A stretch of 64,000 nucleotides of DNA from Epiperipatus broadwayi (GCA_028023455.1 JAQFVV010000350.1:684001-748000); one strand, 5' to 3'. Shown: positions 1 to 13,756, counted from the first letter of the stretch. The notes: a model not told the origin generated them from the sequence alone. A program made the numbers and translations.

Positions 1-3000
1 TAAATAATGTTAACTCAGCCATGCTCATATTAATTTACTATTACTAACCACACAATTTACAACAAGATAAAATACTTAAAAATAATTTAATATCAATAAA
101 CCTATTAGATAATCTCCAATCCATATTACCCAGTTATACCAGTATATAAAAGAAACAGTAAATTTCTATTGGCTATTTACTTAAGTGCAATCAACTAATC
201 ATATTAATTTATTTTAAATTTCCTATAACTAAATCATTAAAACTATGTATTATGACAGTCAAAACATATAGAAGAATTATTAGCATTTATTATCAAATAA
301 AAATAATAAAATTTAATATTTAATTGGATTCATGGACCATATCAATTAAATTTAAATATAATTAAAGCAAATAATTCTGATTTATAATAGAACTTAATAT
401 ACTATTATCAGCCTTATAAATGAATACGATTAAGGTCTTATTGACCAACGATGAACTCAATACACTATTCATCCAATTATTAATAATTTAGATAAAACAA
501 ATATTTGATTATGATTATCATATAAAGTTTATATCTAGTTAGATAATAACTAAAGAATTCAGTACAAAAAATATAACTACTCACTCATCCTGGGAATTGA
601 TTTATTGATTATGTGATATAGATATTTCTAATAAATTTTACAATATAGTTAGTTTATCTTGTCTCACTTGAATGTTATTGATCAATGAATTGTTATTTAC
701 AAGTGAACAATAATTAGACAAGTTTATTTGTTTTAAGATAAATTAAAATTTATTCATAAATGAATGTCAATTTTATAATAATTATATATGATGAATAGAC
801 CATAAACACTTGATATGTACATATGCTATCTAATTAAATGTACAATAAGTCATCAGTTGACATTAATTTCATATTTAAACATGTGATTTCCTATCAATCT
901 CTAATAATTTAATACCAAATGTGAAACACCTATATCTACATGACACATAGGCTGTGGGATGTTCATACTTTCCAAGATACAAGAGAATTTGATATATTTA
1001 TCTATACTTTATATATATTTAATTAAAAAATACATATACAAAGATGAATCTAGTTATTTGTTAATAAAAAAATTAAGAGAACAAAAGAAAGTGAATACCT
1101 ATTTCAATAAAATCTTTTTTGAACTTTTAATGTAAGTGATATACCTGAAGTTAATTTAAAATCTATAAATAAAAAATGAATCTTTTTTAAACATTAAAAT
1201 AATTACTATAACACAAGGTATAAATTTAAACTTAGGAAAACATAACACTCATATTTTGGTATGTCAACAGATTACTATTTAACTTAAAATTATATATTAA
1301 TAAAGACTATAAATTTAAAAGTAGAGAGCCAAAAATATCAATAACAATGGTAAACAGAAAAAACAATCATAATGAGTCTTTAAATACTATATTTCCAAAA
1401 TGGCATCACAGGTTTGATGTCTATTTCAAACTACAAACTCTTGTTTCAGAGAAGATATATTCATGAATATGTTTAAATCCAAAGTACATTTTATCAATTC
1501 TGATGTTTTATATATATATATATATATATATTTACTGTAACGGTCACTGCCTGCGTCTCTAAATGCATTGAGCATGACATGCGTTTTCTAACATAGAGCA
1601 GCAATTAAGAAATATTCAAAGGCATCCAAAATATACATTACTATAATCATACCTGTGAAAGGTTCATTTACTGCAACCTTTGTGCACCACCTTAAGAAAG
1701 AGATTGCTCCCCTCCCCAAGGGATATGATCATGTAATTAATAAAGAGTTATATTCTCTTATATTTTCTTTTATATATATATATAATCAATAGAAAAGTGA
1801 ATGCCTAACGAATGATTCCCAATCCCGGTAAGTTTAATTCCTGACTAGCTCAATCAACTCATGATCTCGGGATGGTGGTTTGTTGCTTCATTAACAGAAA
1901 AGGTCAAACAATAATATCATTATCAAATACACAGCATAATGCTATACTTTAAAATTAGATATTAAATTTATTAAGCCCTCTATGATTATATAAATATTTA
2001 CAGAATAAAGAAGAGAATAAACACATACACATAAATGATATTAATTAAAATTTAAGTGTATAAATAAATTTTAATTAGTTTCATAAATGGGAAAGGAATG
2101 GTCTGAAATTCTCCCCTGCTTACACTTTAAACCCAAAACATGGAATAAATTACTTATACGAAAACAATGTGTATTGGCCATGGTATGCATGTGTTTTATA
2201 ATAAAAAAAATGACCTTCACCCTTCCACTTGTGGTGATCTATAACTTTGTTTAGGTTAAAATAATGATTTAGCCATGAGTTAATGATATTTGAATCTTAA
2301 ACATTTCATAATAGGAGTCCTGCACATGACGGACAATAATAATTATTTTGAACACTTTCTAACACACTTTTATTCCTTATGGAAACAATCCTGCATGTGG
2401 CAGATGGAATAAATTTACTAGGGGAACAAACTCATGCTAAACTACAATTTGAATCTTAAAAGTTCCATAATAGAAGTCCTGCGTGTAGTGGACAATAATA
2501 ATTATTTGGAACACTTTCCTACACACTTTTATTCCTTATGAAAACTATCCTGCACGTAGTGGATGGAATAAATTTACTATTATTACAAGGTGAAACACAT
2601 ACATCCAATGACCAAACCACCCCAATTATTTCTGTTTAACTATTTTGAAATATTTCCGATACTCCAATGAATTACGTGTACCTTTATGTTAAAATTACAA
2701 AAGAAATATTTATAACTGAATTATGCAATTCATTGGTTCGTTTAATAAGAGCAATATTAATAAAATAATGAATAGTATACCAGTAATAAGACACAAAAAG
2801 AATATAAAAACATAAATAATACTTCCTGAATGCTTCGTTCTTCTCCTGGCTAGGATTTTGAGGGTGATATATATCTGCTGTGCAGGTGATTACTTAACAG
2901 GGCTTCAATGGAGGTTGGCAAATTGTCCATAGCAGCTACACTTTAAGAAATAGAAAGTCACATCACTGGACGGCTATGGAGGTCTTCGAGTGGTGTGAAT

Positions 3001-3085
3001 GTACCAAACTTGGTCTTCTACTCCATGTCCATAGCTGTATCACGAATAAATCTTGATTCCATTCCCTTATTGCTTCCTTTCATCT
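1..3085. other. AT-rich non-coding DNA
   Basis: I see no credible exon in this stretch. It holds a short (AT)n run at 1509-1531, another near 1771-1784, and the 159-bp tandem duplication listed separately. The 2830-3085 part is less AT-rich and lies just downstream, on the minus strand, of the possible exon at 3086-3202. Confidence 0.6.
2289..2579. repeat. Diverged two-copy tandem repeat, about 159-bp unit
   Basis: The copy starting at 2289 is repeated at 2448 with scattered substitutions. Both begin with TTTGAATCTTAAA and contain GGACAATAATAATTATTT and ACACTTTTATTCCTTATG. Each unit also has two related sub-motifs (GTCCTGCNN...GGACAAT and ATCCTGCNN...GGATGGAAT), so it may itself be an older duplication. 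No coding potential is visible. Confidence 0.8.
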
Positions 3086-3202
3086 TTATTTAATTGGGCA
3101 GTATTCTTTCTCCATTCGGTTAATACCTTTTAAAATACGTTCAGCTATTAATGACTCTTCCACTTGTTCAGCATTCCGAAAAATTTTTCTTTTTACACTC
3201 AT
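3086..3202 (-). CDS. Possible first coding exon of an unidentified minus-strand gene
   Basis: An ATG at 3202-3200 opens a 38-codon minus-strand frame. It begins MSVKRKIFRNAEQ and is rich in Lys, Arg and Glu. It ends at TAA (3088-3086), but an AAAG|GTATTAA sequence after about 25 codons could be a splice donor. The sequence just upstream on the minus strand (3203-3330) has several CpGs in a CpG-poor background, as expected of a promoter or 5' UTR. I recognise no family and found no following exon. It could equally be chance or part of an old transposon. Confidence 0.25.
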   Translation of the reverse strand: MSVKRKIFRNAEQVEESLIAERILKGINRMEKEYCPIK

Positions 3203-6200
3203 AATTCTGCTTTTCCGTCAGCACACTCCGAAAACTATACTGTTAACTCAAAGAGAACGGGTTAGAGTGCCCGTGAGTATCAATGAATATAACCCAGCTA
3301 ACTAATTCAATTTCACCTGACCAGCCTTTATATATCCGCCTATTACAGGGTGTATTCTCTCATCCCCTCCACAAGTTATTGCTTTTACATTTCTGTTTTT
3401 AATTAAATTATTAATCCCTGTTTTTAATTACTTAAGTCCAAACAATGGATTTAATTTTAGCTATCTCTTTGGAAAAAAAAAATTTGTCTTACGATAACTT
3501 TATCTTTTAATTAATTTCAGAATTTCACAGACTATTTCAATTTCAATCCCTTGATTTCTTTAAACAATAAAATAAAATCACATTTATTTAATTAAATAAT
3601 TTTGAGTAGGTGTCAAGCTGAATGACCACTGATACAATTTCTACATTTTTTTTCAAAAACATTATACAATAAAAGAAAGAGGTCATTGGCTTACCTGCTG
3701 TTATGAACATTAAGTTCTAAAAAAAATTATAAAACTGTATACTTGTTGTCACATAAAAATTGTTTTTAAGTTTTCCAAAAAGAATATTCAACAAGCAACA
3801 GAAAAAATACAACATTTGAAAATCTGAAATAAAATCAAAAAATCAAAATACAACATGTTTACTGATAGGTTACTTGCGAATACATTTCAGTTTCCCACAA
3901 TCATTTCTTTAATCCCCTGCCATATTTATTTATATCATAAATAAAAAAAATATATAGCATTTATTAACAGCAAAATACATATTTACATGTGGTGTCAGCA
4001 TTTGTTTATTTATAAGCATATTATCACCATTCATCCTATTAATTTACAATATATTGTGTGTGTAAGCAACAGAGAAAATATACCTGCACAAACCACTCCT
4101 TTTATTATAATATGTACATTTGTTTGGGCTGCAACTATACTTGCAGCCATCTTTGTGGCAGTCATTTAAGACTGACTGTCACAATATATATATATATATA
4201 TATATATATTATACCAGATACTCAATCTATTCTGAAACAGAGGGCACCACCAGACCACTACGTGTCTGGAAAATTTGTTTACTGTGATCAGAATAGATGA
4301 TGATGATGATTTGCGCCGACTAGACTCAGGGAGAAACAAGAGATCTTAAATTGTTTAGACAACTGAGACAAAAGCACAAAGACAAACATCAGCCAAATTA
4401 AGTTTAAACATATTTCATAAATTTTATTATGAAAAAATAAATTATTAAATATAAGTTATGACACAAGAGATGGGGGTTAACTCAGGCATGTACCAGACAT
4501 ACTAAAGGCAAAGCTATGACAGACTGACTGATCTTCTAATAAACAACTTTAAAAAGGGAGGAAGCAAATTTCATTCAGCCGAGGATTCACCTAAACATTG
4601 GTTTTCACTTTCAGATATTTAAACCCTATGCCCCTGAAATAGATCAAAGAATTCAGCACCGATGAGCTGTTCGAGATCTAAAAATTGGTCAGACCTTGAA
4701 TGTTCTTATATCGGTATGAGCTGCACCTATTACTACGTTTAAAATAACGGTGATTGATCCACCTCAAGAACAACCAGCAAACATGACTGAAATGAATAAA
4801 CAATTAAAACTGGTGAATCCCAGCCAAACGATTGGCGAAAATTACTTTAAAATTAATAATTAAAGATCCCACTAAGGGACAAGTAAATAATTAGAAAAAC
4901 AGTTACGTCTGCCCAGCATTTAAAGAAAATAAACTTACAAATTCTGAGTACACGCTCTGACAAATTTAAAGCACACCTAATAAATACAAAAAGAAATCTA
5001 TCGGAGAGTGCACATGAGTATGAAATATCAAAAGTTTAAATACTCTAGCAGAATGAAAGTATTGCTCACCTGTAATTTAAGAAAGGATAAATTTTATCTT
5101 CCTGCTGATGACTTATAAAATTACAAAGAAAAACACAATTCTAATTTCCGCCTTTAGAGATATTAGAAATAAAATCTTCACCTACGAAAATCAGACAATA
5201 AAGTCGTCAGCCAAAAGAGTTTTGGAGGTTTAGCAAGAGGGCAAACATAGAGGATAAAATTAATTATTGAATACTAAATAATTACAGGTAAATATAAAAA
5301 AAATATATACATGACTGCTAAAGCATTTACAAAAGCGAGGCATAAAATATAAAACTCATTCATCACTCTCCAATAAACAAAACTGAAAACAAATTGGAAG
5401 CTTAAAACTAAGATTCCAAGACACACTATAAAATATTGGAAAACCCAGCAAATATTAGATATGAGGCTATATTGATTTAAGAAGACATATTTATGATTAG
5501 ATTGAGCGGAGATTTAATGAGAATTAATTTACCCTGGGAAGAATAAAAACGAAAATAGTTACCTTTCGGTAAAACAAAGTTCACGTAGAGTGCACACTTT
5601 TACTTAAGTTCATTTTCAGGTTCTTTAGGCAGCAAGGTAGATGTAGAGAGGTTCCAGCTTCTTTTAGGTGTTCAAGGCATTACTGGAGCAAACTTGGAAG
5701 TCAGGGATCCGTCTTTTGTGGAGTTAGCAAGCCATTCGGGTGGTGATAACAAGTATAGAATTTTTCATTTTGTTGTAGGCAAAAGTATTTAATCCTGGCT
5801 GATGTCCTTTAAGAAATTAAATGACTGCACTGATATAAATTCTCACTTGATAAACAGCTTGTCTATCAACGAACAATGAATTAACTGACACTCCAAATTT
5901 TCGGGACTATTTATACGTTGCTCCACTTCCCGCGAAACACTTTCCTTGTTGTCCAATTTCTTCACCTTAGGCAGGGAAAATATTAATCTCCCGCTCAATC
6001 TATCTAGGAATTCTACCCAGGGATTATTGAAATGAAAACAACTACATAAAAATAAAATCTCCACTCTTTAAAATAAAAGCCACAGGAATGCAATTAGCTA
6101 GCCAGCTTGTTTTTAAATCAAATGGATTTAAAAGCAGGCAGTATATGAAAACTATTTTAAAATAAATCGATAAACATTTTAAAAAAAATCTGTTTTACAT

Positions 6201-6374
6201 ATAAACGCGTGTGTACTTCGATACATGCATTTTTTAAAAATAATACTGCAAATTTAAACTCTACGTTTAATGAAAATTAAAAGCTTAATACATTTCTTTT
6301 TTTTTTGTTTAATAACAACACCATTGAACCAGATTTCAATCAGGTTCAATATATATATATATATATATATATAA

Positions 6375-6413
<39 letters not shown>

Positions 6414-7666
6414 CCAAGTTATTTTTGCAAAGAATAATTATTTGGTTTATATGATGTTACACACAGATACTACTTTATATTCATGATGATATGAAGAAAT
6501 ATCCTTTCATGAACAAATATTATTTTAAAATATTATCAATGAATAGATGCTAGCTTTATCTAGGATGATGTGATGGGAAATTAAACTGATTCATATCTTA
6601 GAAAAAATTGATCAATTGGTCTAATAAAATTACACAAACAGGAAGATATGACTTTTGTACACTTTCTGAGCTTTAAATTTAAAATATAGTGAAAGCATTA
6701 TGAGTTTCATGGCATAGAACAATGTCAATGTAGTAGTGTGTATATATATATTATAACTGGACCACCATACAATCCCTTTATTACCTTGGTTGTAACAATT
6801 TCCTGATGAGCATGTTGCAAGAAGGAACTATCAATTGGAATTCCCCAATGCAGATGTTCCCCCCCCCTTACAACAATATTTTCTGATCATCAGAGGATGT
6901 GGCACCATAGAGACTGGAAGTATCTAGACATTTCTGTTTGGTTTTCCAAATGGTGCCACTAGAGATCCATCTTACTACAACCTGACTTACCTAGGTCTAG
7001 TTATGCGAGACATAGCTCAGGAGGCATGAGATTCTCATGAACAAGTGCACTGAATGATGAGTGATGCAATAACAAAAAAATATAATTGAACAACTGGATA
7101 ACTAAAATTAATTTTAAGTAACAATAATTTTATTTAATAACAGGTTTAAATAAATGTCCATCAAACAAAGTATTTCATTGACAGTCCCTTGTATCCCTTC
7201 AGCCTACATCCAATAATATTTTATATGACTTAAAGAATGTAATTTGTTGAGAATATAATAAAGTCTTTCGTTCAATAGTTCTTTAACAGTTTACATCTTT
7301 AATCATTTAGTTAATCCACAGAGAGCAGTATGATATATTAAGACAACAGAGGTAATAATGAAGACAACTGATAGCATTTAATTCAGAGTTCCACTTAATT
7401 TAAACAAATATTTCATTTACGGTCCATTGTGTTTTTTTGGTATACTTCCAATAATAGCACTTAAAGAATGTAATTTGTTGTATAATAAAGTCCTTCTCTC
7501 AATAGTTCTTTAATATCCATGTGAAGACTCATTTTCATTTCACTTATGAGAAGGTTAGAAGCAGTTTATTGATCAATAGTTCATTTACAAATCATTCTAA
7601 TAAAGTTCATCCTTCATTTCAAATGAAGGCTCATTTTGATTTATCTTGGGTAAAGAATTCAAAGAG
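3203..7666. other. AT-rich non-coding DNA with microsatellites
   Basis: No gene is supported here. There are (AT)n runs at about 4182-4210 and 6351-6412 and a short (GAT)n run at about 4296-4311. Less AT-rich patches at about 5580-6070 and 6750-7030 may be old repeats of unknown type. The segments 7135-7275 and 7380-7515 are diverged copies of each other, sharing CTTAAAGAATGTAATTTGTTG and TCAATAGTTCTTTAA. Confidence 0.55.
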
Positions 7667-7670
7667 TAAA

Positions 7671-8060
7671 TGTGCATTTATATGCATAAGTTTCATAATT
7701 TTCTTCTCATAAAATCAATGTTCAGGTAAGCATTTGTAATCCATATAATACTTCATTATTTTTTTTAATTTATCAAATCAGGTAATGTAAACAATTCTGT
7801 GTTTGTGGACTATTCATAATCCAGTCAAGTGTCAATGTGCATTTATATGCATAAGTTTCATTATTTTCTTCATATAAAATCAATATGCAGATAAGCATTT
7901 ATAATCCATATAGTATTTCATTATTTTTTTAATTTATCAATTCAGGTAATATAAACAATTCAGGGTTTGTGGACTATTCATAATCCAATGAAGTATAAAT
8001 GTGCATTTATATGCATGTTTCCTTATTTTATTTATATCCCATCAAGATGCATATAAGCAT
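7671..8060. repeat. Tandem repeat, about 165-bp unit, two full copies plus a partial
   Basis: TGTGCATTTATATGCAT recurs at 7671, 7836 and 8000. It is followed each time by a similar AT-rich stretch, and in the two full copies by GGTAAT-TAAACAATTC and TTTGTGGACTATTCATAATCC. The regular spacing and moderate divergence indicate an old local tandem array. The open frame running through the first unit (7521-7712) is not supported as a gene. Confidence 0.8.
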
Positions 8061-8340
8061 TTGTAATTTTTATTTAGTTATTCTAATACATAGCATAAAT
8101 ATTGTTATTTGGTCTGCCACAGATGTATATTTCTATCTATAAATTGATCAGAAGTTGCATTTATTTATTAGCCAGTTAGAGTTATATGTAATAGCTAAGT
8201 ATTTCTGACTTCTAGGTATACTTATTTGTATATCAGTAATATAAATCATTATAAGTATTCATTTTTAGTTTTTTTTCTTTTTTAATCTAGATGCTTCTGC
8301 ATATAAGAAGTTAATCATTTATGATTTGCCTCATTAAAAA

Positions 8341-8622
8341 TGCCTTTTGATTATAGATATTTTTTAATATTTATAATTTATCATTAATAAAATGTATTTT
8401 CACATAATTCCATTTAAGAAAGATGTTTTGTTTTTTTTTATTTTTATAAACACGTATAAGTATTGAATAAAATACCTTTTGATTATTGACATTTAAGACA
8501 TCTAGCATTTACAATTTATTATTAATAAATGTATTTTTATGTAGCCATTTTTATGCATAATTTTTTTTCTTATCTAAGAAAGACATTTTGTTTGTGTTTT
8601 ATAAACACATATAAATATTATA
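8341..8622. repeat. Diverged two-copy tandem duplication, about 131-bp unit
   Basis: A unit starting CCTTTTGATTAT at about 8343 recurs at about 8474. Both copies share ATTTATNATTAATAAA, an AAGAAAGA-ATTTTGTTT block and TATAAACACNTATAA. It is entirely AT-rich with no coding signal. Confidence 0.65.
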
Positions 8623-10380
8623 TATTTTATAAAATTGTTACCTTTGTTTTTTTATATCCAGTCTGTTCCATCAAAAAGGGGTCATTTTATTTAAGCTGAA
8701 TGGAATTATTCCCTTTCAGATGATCACCGAGGCAAATCTTGGAGGGCCATGGCTGTTGGATGAAGAGAAGAAGCTGTTATGAATTAGCCTCCCATCATTA
8801 TGATATTCTTAATAAAATTTTCCTTTCCCATTATTAACAGTGGCTATAAATATTATATTCCAAGGTTCCTTAAGATCAGCTGTCAATTAAATAGTCAAGC
8901 AACACTTAGATGAAAATTTTAACTTTTAACTCTTCACTTTTCTTACTTCTTTAACTCCTCTTAAAATCTTTTTAAAATTAAAATCTTTTTCAAAAATCTT
9001 CTTTAAAATCTACTTTAAAAATATTTGCCCTGAACTTCCAACTCAACTATTTATACCCTGATCTGTAGATTGACTAAGCTGATTTGTTATACAGCTCTCA
9101 TTTAAGCCTGAGTGCTTTTCTTTTCCCAAGGATTGGACACTCTACTTTTCATGGGACAGATAAGAAATCATAAGGATAAGCCATGTATTCCAATTTGATA
9201 AGACTGCTTCAAGCGATTATCACACTTTATATGACAACATCATTCCAAAAATTAAAAATGTAATATTTTTAATAAATACCAGCTTTTATTTATATCATAA
9301 TTTATAACTATAAACTTTTTGCTTTATTTCTTTTTTAATTTGATCAAATTATCTTTCTTTTTTCATTGCTGTCAATTTCCATGATTTCTTTGTTTCTTTA
9401 AATGTTTAGTTTTTCCTTAACCATTATTAAGTCTTTTCTTTTTCTTTTTAATGACAAATCATACTAGTCTTTTTAAATGGGAGGGGGGAGGATCTTTTGA
9501 TATATATGTGGAACAATATATCTGTTTCAATATATAAATATAAAGTTGAATGGTAAAGTAAAAATAAACAAATTTTTTGTAAATATTTTCTATATTACAG
9601 TGGAATATCAGTAAAGAGTAAATAATTTCAAATTAAATTTTTTTATTATAAATTAAACATTTAGAAAAAGATTGAATTAATATTTTATTAATCCTGATTT
9701 GAAATTAAAACAAATATGTTTTTATGTTACAATAGATATCCTGATAATTATAAAATTCTATCTATTTTAGAAATATTTTTTTAAAGTTAAGCTTGTATAA
9801 CATTTTGATAAATTTCCACTATTTTAAAAATCTTTTTTAAAGTAATGCTTGTATAAGATATTGTGATAAAATCCCACAATGTGATTTTTCAAAGGACTAA
9901 AGTGAATTGAAAAGAGACATTAACTTTTTTCAATTAAGATAGGAAAAACATTTTAAACTAATGTATTTTTTCCCCACCTCCTGATTATAAAAGGGTTGAA
10001 AATAAATTAGAGAATGGTTCCTAAGAGTTGTCAGATTAGGAAATAAATATGATGAAGAAATAACTGAAGGCAAGGGGAAATTATCTGGCCACTGCTAGTT
10101 CATGATGTTGGAGTTTGGATTCACCTAGAAGCAAAACCTGGCCCTTTGCATTCTCCATAGTCAAAATTAGATTAAATGGCTTGCCCAATGTCAATCCAAT
10201 CCTAGACTAAATAGAGTTGATTGAAATACCAGCAGCTATGTTAATTATATCTTTTCTGATGATGACCAAAACCAGTCTACTGTTGAGAAGAGGCCAGTTT
10301 AGCCAGAGGTCATTATCTTGCTGAAGAATTAGTTTATACATATGCTGATTTATCTATATGCAGAGAAGCACAACTAAACA
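8623..10380. other. AT-rich non-coding DNA
   Basis: No exon is supported. A small two-copy duplication of about 57 bp (9762-9878) shares TATTTTARAAATNTTTTTT and GCTTGTATAA. The 8650-8790 stretch is less AT-rich and contains a short ATG frame after TTTCAG, but it stops after about 21 codons and resembles nothing I know. Confidence 0.5.
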
Positions 10381-10446
10381 ATTCCTAATGTCCACTCCAT
10401 ACATTCCTAATGTCCACTCCATACATTCATAATGTCCACTCCATAT
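10381..10446. repeat. Minisatellite, 22-bp unit x 3
   Basis: The 22-bp unit ATTCCTAATGTCCACTCCAT+AC occurs three times head to tail. The third copy has two substitutions. Confidence 0.95.
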
Positions 10447-10679
10447 GTTCTTGTCGTTGCAGCTGTTATTACTATATGTTTATTCATATAGTATACAAAC
10501 ATGGATGGGCTGCTCACCAACATGCATTAGCCAGCGTGGTGAGTTTATTGGCTTTTTACCTCTGAGTTTAAGATCAAGAAACACCATGGTCTTTCTTCTC
10601 AGTGCCTGATAAGGCAGAATGAATGTTTGTGTAAATGATAAAGATTTTTCCCAATGATACAATTATGACAGACAAAAAT

Positions 10680-13650
10680 AAAGCATGGCCCTTAATCCCA
10701 GGAGGCTGTAAAGTCACCAACTAAGGCAGCGGTTGGAGGCCGAAGGCGGAGGGTGCTAAGAATATCCTGGAGGCGGACCCAGGCTGCCATTTGATGATGA
10801 CTTTTTATTTAGGTACTTACAACTGCAGATCACTTTCAAGTGAAGGAAGTTTGCAAGAATTAGAAGAAGAACTCTCTTATATTAAATGGGATATTATTGG
10901 ACTTTGTGAAGTTAGAAGAAAAGGTGAAGAGACAATTGATTTGAAAAGTGGACATAGGCTCTATTATAAAGGCACAAATATTGGAAATACAAGTGGAGTA
11001 GGATTCATTATAAATAAAAAGTGGAAGAACAATATTGTGGAGATTGATGGTGTATCAGACAGAGTGGCAAGATTAGTTATACAACTTAATAGCAGATATC
11101 AAATGCAGATAATTCAGATTTATGCCCCAACAAGTTCTCACAGTGATGAAGTAGTAGAAGATTTTTATATGGATGTACAAAAGGCTTTTGATCAGAGTAA
11201 ACAACATTTTAAAATTGTTATGGGAGATTTTAATGCTAGAATTGGTAAACAAATGAAAGACGAAAGTGTTGTAGGTAATTTTGGTTATGGTAATAGAAAT
11301 GAGAGAGGACATAGACTTGTGGAGTTTGCAGAGAAGAAAAAACTTTATATTATGAATTCTTTTTTTGAGAAAAATGTTAGAAGGAAATGGACATGGAAGC
11401 ATCCAAATGAAGGTACAGCAGAATTGGATTATATTTTGACTAACAGGAAATACATATTTCAAGATTGTAATGTTCTTAATAAATTTAACACAGGAAGTGA
11501 TCATCGATTAGTAAGGGGTAAGATACATGTTAATGTAAAACTGGAGAGACAAAAATTATTAAGGAAAACTATATTTACAGTTGATATTTCTAATCTTCAG
11601 AAACATTCTAATGAATTTAAATTAGAACTTACAAATCGGTTTCAAGTATTAGTAGATTTTGAACATGATTCAGATTTGAATGAAATTAATATGAAAATAA
11701 CTGATACACTTTTAAAAACTGCAACAAAGATAGCTGGTAGAAAAAAGCAGCAATTGACTAATAAAATTTCTACTGAGACTAGAGAACTTATGAAGAAAAG
11801 AAGGAATATGAAGATATGCAAGAATGATGCATTAAAAAGAATTGAATATCTCGAATTTTGTAAAATGGTGCAGAAAAGAGTTGAAAATGATATAAGAAAG
11901 TATAACTGTGAACTAGCAAGAAAAGCTGTAGAAGAAAATAAAAGTCTTAAAAATGTAAAACAACATTTTGGTATTGGTAGGAAATTTATATCTGCAATAA
12001 GAAAAAAAGATGGAATTATTACTAAAAAGAGGGATGACATTATGAAATTGGTAGAAGATTTTTATCAAGAATTATATAGTAATAAAGAACAAGTACCTCC
12101 TATATCTATTACATCTTCCGAATTGCCCAGAATTTTAAATGAAGAAGTGAGAAATGCAATTAAATGTATGAAAAAAGGAAAGGCTCCAGGTAATGATGGA
12201 ATTATAATTGATATATTAAAAGAAGCAGGTGAAGAAACAGAAAAAATATTAGCAAAGTTATATACCAAATGTCTAAATGATAAGGATGTACCAGATGATT
12301 GGAAGAATGCAGTAATAATATTAATATTTAAAAAAGGTGATAAAGAAGATATTAGAAATTACAGACCTATCAGCCGTTTATCAGTTTTATATAAAATTTT
12401 TACCAAGATAATTACAACTTGTCTACAGAGAACCTTGGATTTTCTCCAACCAAGAGAACAAGCTGGATTTAAAAGTGGTTTTAGTACAGTAGATCATATT
12501 CAAGTATTGGGAGAAGTTATAGAAAGGACAAATGAATATGAGTTGTCATTATGTTTGGATTTGTAGATTATGAAAAGGCATTTGATTCTATAAACATTTC
12601 TTCAGTGATTAAAGCATTGGATCATCAAGGTATAGATCCAGGATATTGTCATATTTTAAAGAATATTTATAAAAATGCAACAGCAACAATTAGATTACAT
12701 AATGATACTGGGAAAGTCAACATTGAGAAAGGTGTAAGACAAGGTGACTCCATATCTCCAAAACTTTTTACAGCAGTGCTGCAAGAAGTATTTTGTGGAT
12801 TAAAATGGGAAGCTAAAGGAGTGAAAGTAAATGGAGATTATTTAAGTCATTTAGATTTTGCAGATGATGTAGTTGTTTTTGCAAATAATGCTTCCGAGCT
12901 GCAGGAAATGTAGCAGGAGTTATCAGATGAAAGTAGGAAAGTAGGACTAAAGATAAATATTAAAAAGACTAAAGTAATGTTTAATCGATTTGCTCAAAAT
13001 ATGAAAATAAAGATTGATTATGATGAATTAGAAGAAGTTAAGAGTTACAAATACCTTGGTCAGATTATTAATACAGATGGAAACATAATAGAGGAAATTA
13101 ATCATAGAATTAAACTTGGTTGGAGTCCTTTTGGTAGAAATAACTTGATATTAAAAGGAAATATGCCTATGTGTTTGAAAAGAAAGGTTTTTGACAAATG
13201 TGTTTTACCAGTTCTTACTTATGGATCTGAGACTTGGACACTTAATAGAAGATCAATACAGAGACTTCAGACCACTCAAAGAAGTATGGAGAGATGTATG
13301 TTGGGAGTAACAAGAAGAGATCGAAAACGCAATGTATGGGTAAGAGAACAAATAGGTGTTACTGACCTCATTGAAAAAATTAAAAGATTGAAGTGGAGTT
13401 GGGCTGGACATATTGCTAGAAGAGATGATAATAGATGGACAATTGAAATTTTAAACTGGATTCCAAGAGATTGTAAAAGACCCAGAAGGAGACCACATGT
13501 AAGATGGATGGATGAAATAAGAAAATGTGTAGGGGTGATGTGGAGAAGAGAAGCTAAAGATCGGAGAAGATGGATTAAACTTGGAGAGACCTTCATCCTG
13601 CAGTGGATTGATAATGGTTGATAATGATGATGATGATATATATATATATA
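10680..13650 (+). mobile_element. RTE-type LINE (non-LTR retrotransposon), nearly full length
   Basis: The G+C-richer leader (about 10680-10790) precedes a long reading frame with AP-endonuclease, reverse transcriptase and C-terminal regions. After the frame the element ends in a short (TGA/ATGA)n-type repeat and then (TA)n, at about 13620-13650. Such repeat tails are typical of RTE-clade elements. The endpoints are approximate because I could not identify a target-site duplication. The element lies upstream of the first visible exon of the acyltransferase gene, in the same orientation, and is followed at once by PLE-like terminal sequence. Confidence 0.85.
10794..13621 (+). pseudogene. RTE LINE ORF2: AP endonuclease plus reverse transcriptase, broken by one frameshift and one stop
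   Basis: About 943 codons. The N-terminal AP endonuclease shows TYNCRSL, GLCEVRRKGE, IQIYAPTSS, GDFNARIG, AELDYIL and SDHRLVRGK. The reverse transcriptase shows NYRPISRLSVLYKI, REQAGFKSGF, DYEKAFDS (motif A), GVRQGDSISPKLFTA (motif B) and LDFADDVVVF (the FADD catalytic box). The C-terminal part has SYKYLGQIINTDG, RIKLGWSPFG and PVLTYGSETWTL, the RTE/BovB-like pattern. A one-base deletion near 12555-12560 shifts the frame just before motif A. A TAG at 12911-12913 interrupts the frame after FADD, probably from TTG. Otherwise the frame is intact, so inactivation is recent. The first ATG is at 10794, but the frame is open upstream to a TAA near 10720. The minus-strand frames here are shadows. Confidence 0.92.
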
Positions 13651-13756
13651 TCAAGCACAGCTGGTGAGTAGTGACAAACATATATATATATATATAGCAA
13701 ATTATTTTAAATCATTTATTTCAAAAATGACCTTTAAAATCTATAATTTATAAGTA

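Noticed and set aside
10480-10662. A minus-strand frame with KTMVFLDLKLR, reminiscent of an RT motif A
   Set aside because: Only about ten residues look like a LINE RT, with no other motif nearby. It is too little to call.
11073-12268. Minus-strand frames opposite the RTE element
   Set aside because: They are antisense shadows of a clear LINE ORF2 and are Phe/Ile/Leu-rich without motifs.
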